From IMG/VR virus record IMGVR_UViG_3300047200_000104, positions 1 to 31,342 of that record: DNA of 31,342 nucleotides; one strand, 5' to 3'. The position numbers and the translations under genes were made by a program. The notes beneath the pieces are model-generated. The model saw only the letters and a program-made list of their open reading frames with translations. It was not told the DNA's origin and did not search any database. Source of the DNA: a virus. Of this stretch, positions 29,825 to 31,342 are shown piece by piece; position 1 is the first letter of the stretch, and every line of letters starts with the position of its first letter.

Positions 29825-30630
29825 TAGATAATCTCCCATCCATTACAATAAAGATCTGAAGTATTATGTTGAGACAGTGAAGGACCAAACCAATTTTTAG
29901 GAGCAATGACTTTTTCACTTTGAGATAACCAAGCTCCCCACCAACTAAATGAACTATTAGCAATAATATGATAATTACACATACTCATAAGGCACATATC
30001 ATACTCAGCAAGGTTTGCTTCTGAAATATAAAATCTATCTTCATCAAATAAATGTTGCTTAGTTGCCCATTCAATATCATCTGAAAAAATAATAACAGGA
30101 ATATTTGGAAATTTATCTAATGCCTTTTCATAATATTTAATAGAAGGAGTTGGATGAAAATCTTGTAAATTTAAATAATCACCACGTCTAATATGCAATG
30201 AAATTATTTCTTTACTATCAATAGCAGTTTCTATAAAATCTTTACATGTATCTATTACATACGATTCAAAAGTAAAATCTTTTCTAATGTTTTTTTCAAT
30301 ATGTTTGAAGTATTTCTCTGATTGAAAGTAACCATAAAGATCTACATTATCTGGACAATTGTTAAAAATGTTTTCATCAAAATGATATCCAGATTCTTCA
30401 ACTCTTTCATAGAGAATAGGATTGCCAACTTTATTACACTTACTTAAATCAAAAGCAGTATGAATGTTTGTCTTGCAATTTTTTACATTGGGATCAATTT
30501 CTCCAAACACATGTTCTGGAGGAATACAAAAATCAAATCCTCTATTCGCAGCAATACCTCTTAAAGAGGCATACTGAAACATTTGATTACCAAGTCTTCC
30601 TAGATTTCCTAATTGATTAAATGAGATCAT
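29824..30630 (-). CDS. GT11-family alpha-1,2-fucosyltransferase-like, 268 aa
   Basis: The three GT11 motifs are clear: GRLGNQMFQYASLRG (11-25), HIRRGDY near residue 145, and NSSFSWWGAWLS near residue 225. These bind GDP-fucose in bacterial alpha-1,2-fucosyltransferases of O-antigen synthesis. No GDP-fucose synthesis gene lies in the window; the donor may come from the host or from phage genes beyond it. It overlaps the FkbM gene by 14 bases. Fucose on the host O-antigen would be expected to alter phage adsorption. Confidence 0.92.
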   Translation of the reverse strand: MISFNQLGNLGRLGNQMFQYASLRGIAANRGFDFCIPPEHVFGEIDPNVKNCKTNIHTAFDLSKCNKVGNPILYERVEESGYHFDENIFNNCPDNVDLYGYFQSEKYFKHIEKNIRKDFTFESYVIDTCKDFIETAIDSKEIISLHIRRGDYLNLQDFHPTPSIKYYEKALDKFPNIPVIIFSDDIEWATKQHLFDEDRFYISEANLAEYDMCLMSMCNYHIIANSSFSWWGAWLSQSEKVIAPKNWFGPSLSQHNTSDLYCNGWEII

Positions 30631-31246
30631 CCTTCAATACCCAATGAGTATCCCATTCAACAAAAGGTTCACTATCTTTTGACATTACTTTTCCATCAAG
30701 ATAAAAATCTTTTATCTTATAATTTGAAGACAATATTTCTTTAAACCCACCAAATTGATTATTCAATCCAGAATAAAGTTCCACAGAAGATCCATGAGTT
30801 TCACAAAACAATTCTCCAATTTTTTTATCAGTTATATATGATTCAATTGTTTTGATAATAGATAAATCACTTCCTTGGCAATCAGTAATTAATGTATCAA
30901 CATAATCAATATTATTTTCTAAAAAATAATCATAAAGATTAATACAATTAACTTCAAAAGTTTTAAATGATGATTTACCACCAGAAAATCCATAAGTTAA
31001 AGAGTAGTCAGACAAGTCAGAAAGAGAAGTAGAATGTCTATTTTCTGTGACATAAAGAGTCTTGGTTTCTGCTGTATCTGAACAAGCTGCATTTACAAAT
31101 ACAACATGTTCTTTGTTTCCAAATTTAGTTACTAATTTATCAAACATTTCTGGATCTGGTTCAAAAGCATATACTTTATCATAAAGATCAATATACTCTT
31201 CTAATCCAAACCCCTCATTAGTTCCAATATAAATTAATGTGGTCAT
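30617..31246 (-). CDS. FkbM-family methyltransferase, 209 aa
   Basis: The SAM-binding core is visible as IYIGTNEGFGLEE (motif I), VYAFEPDPEMF (acidic strand 2), NAACSDTAET, and DTLITDCQGSDLSIIKT (motif IV). FkbM enzymes O-methylate sugars in surface polysaccharides and natural products. The gene follows the preceding stop with no gap and overlaps the fucosyltransferase gene, consistent with methylation of the same glycan, for example a capping methyl group. Confidence 0.9.
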   Translation of the reverse strand: MTTLIYIGTNEGFGLEEYIDLYDKVYAFEPDPEMFDKLVTKFGNKEHVVFVNAACSDTAETKTLYVTENRHSTSLSDLSDYSLTYGFSGGKSSFKTFEVNCINLYDYFLENNIDYVDTLITDCQGSDLSIIKTIESYITDKKIGELFCETHGSSVELYSGLNNQFGGFKEILSSNYKIKDFYLDGKVMSKDSEPFVEWDTHWVLKDDLI

Positions 31247-31342
31247 TCATTTCTCCAAATAATTTTTATAGATAAAATCTTCAAGAACTTCCATTTCTTT
31301 AACTCTTTCTAAATTATCTTTAATGGCATCCATTTTATTATA
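31247..31342 (-). CDS. Partial gene, 3' end only
   Basis: A frame open to the window edge ends at TGA directly before the FkbM ATG. The visible end (DAIKDNLERVKEMEVLEDFI and a short tail) is a charged helix. An internal ATG at 31333 could be its start, but the frame continues upstream, so the start is unknown. It probably belongs to the glycan cluster. Confidence 0.5.
   Translation of the reverse strand, partial: YNKMDAIKDNLERVKEMEVLEDFIYKNYLEK

Overview
The window comes from a T4-like marine cyanophage (a cyanomyovirus of the Kyanoviridae type). T4 core genes sit beside photosynthesis and cyanobacterium-derived genes. T4-type genes seen are the hub protein gp26, tail cap gp48, wedge gp53, head completion gp4, ssDNA-binding gp32, helicase loader gp59 and late co-activator gp33. 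Host-type genes are psbA, two hli genes, speD, phoH, a DUF1825 gene and a complete SLH/OprB porin. Base composition is AT-rich, with less AT in psbA, hli and the porin. Many genes overlap as ATGA or TAATG, and T4-type late promoters (NATAAATA) are abundant. No tRNA, CRISPR array, integrase or insertion sequence was found.

Layout. Positions 1-6.2 kb hold virion assembly genes. On the minus strand are gp26, a small overlapping gene and a partial gene that may be the tape measure. On the plus strand are gp4, an unassigned protein, gp48 and gp53. A collagen-like fibre protein follows on the minus strand. Positions 6.2-10.6 kb are a minus-strand replication and late-transcription cluster in transcription order phoH, PD-(D/E)XK nuclease, gp33, gp59, DUF1825, GIY-YIG endonuclease, gp32. 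Positions 10.6-15.7 kb are a metabolic and small-gene cluster: thyX, speD, glutaredoxin, a DUF6445-like putative oxygenase, a glycosyltransferase, several small genes and an HNH endonuclease next to psbA. Positions 15.7-16.8 kb are psbA. Positions 17-24.2 kb hold two very large virion or fibre proteins and a 68-aa fibre-base-like protein. Positions 24.2-24.7 kb are a short plus-strand operon of three tiny genes. Positions 24.7-27.6 kb hold a C39-like peptidase, two hli genes and the porin. From 27.7 kb to the end is a minus-strand cell-surface glycan cluster: two GT25 enzymes, another glycosyltransferase, a GT11 fucosyltransferase and an FkbM methyltransferase.

How the genes work together. 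psbA and hli should sustain or protect photosystem II during infection. speD, thyX and glutaredoxin support polyamine, dTMP and redox supply for DNA synthesis. gp32, gp59, gp33 and the nuclease drive replication and late transcription. The porin and glycan genes suggest remodelling of the host surface, or modification of the virion.

The most notable observations are: (1) a textbook -1 frameshift signal (U UUU UUC, 8-nt spacer, perfect 7-bp hairpin) joining gp26 to the small downstream gene; (2) five near-consensus sigma70 promoters, all TTGACA-N17-TANNNT, before gp32, the GIY-YIG gene, psbA, hli and the porin, with psbA and porin -10 boxes fused to a late promoter and two -35 boxes lying in terminator-like hairpin loops; (3) a complete host-type porin in a phage; (4) a structured ~180-nt leader upstream of a small membrane protein; (5) a palindromic bidirectional late promoter.
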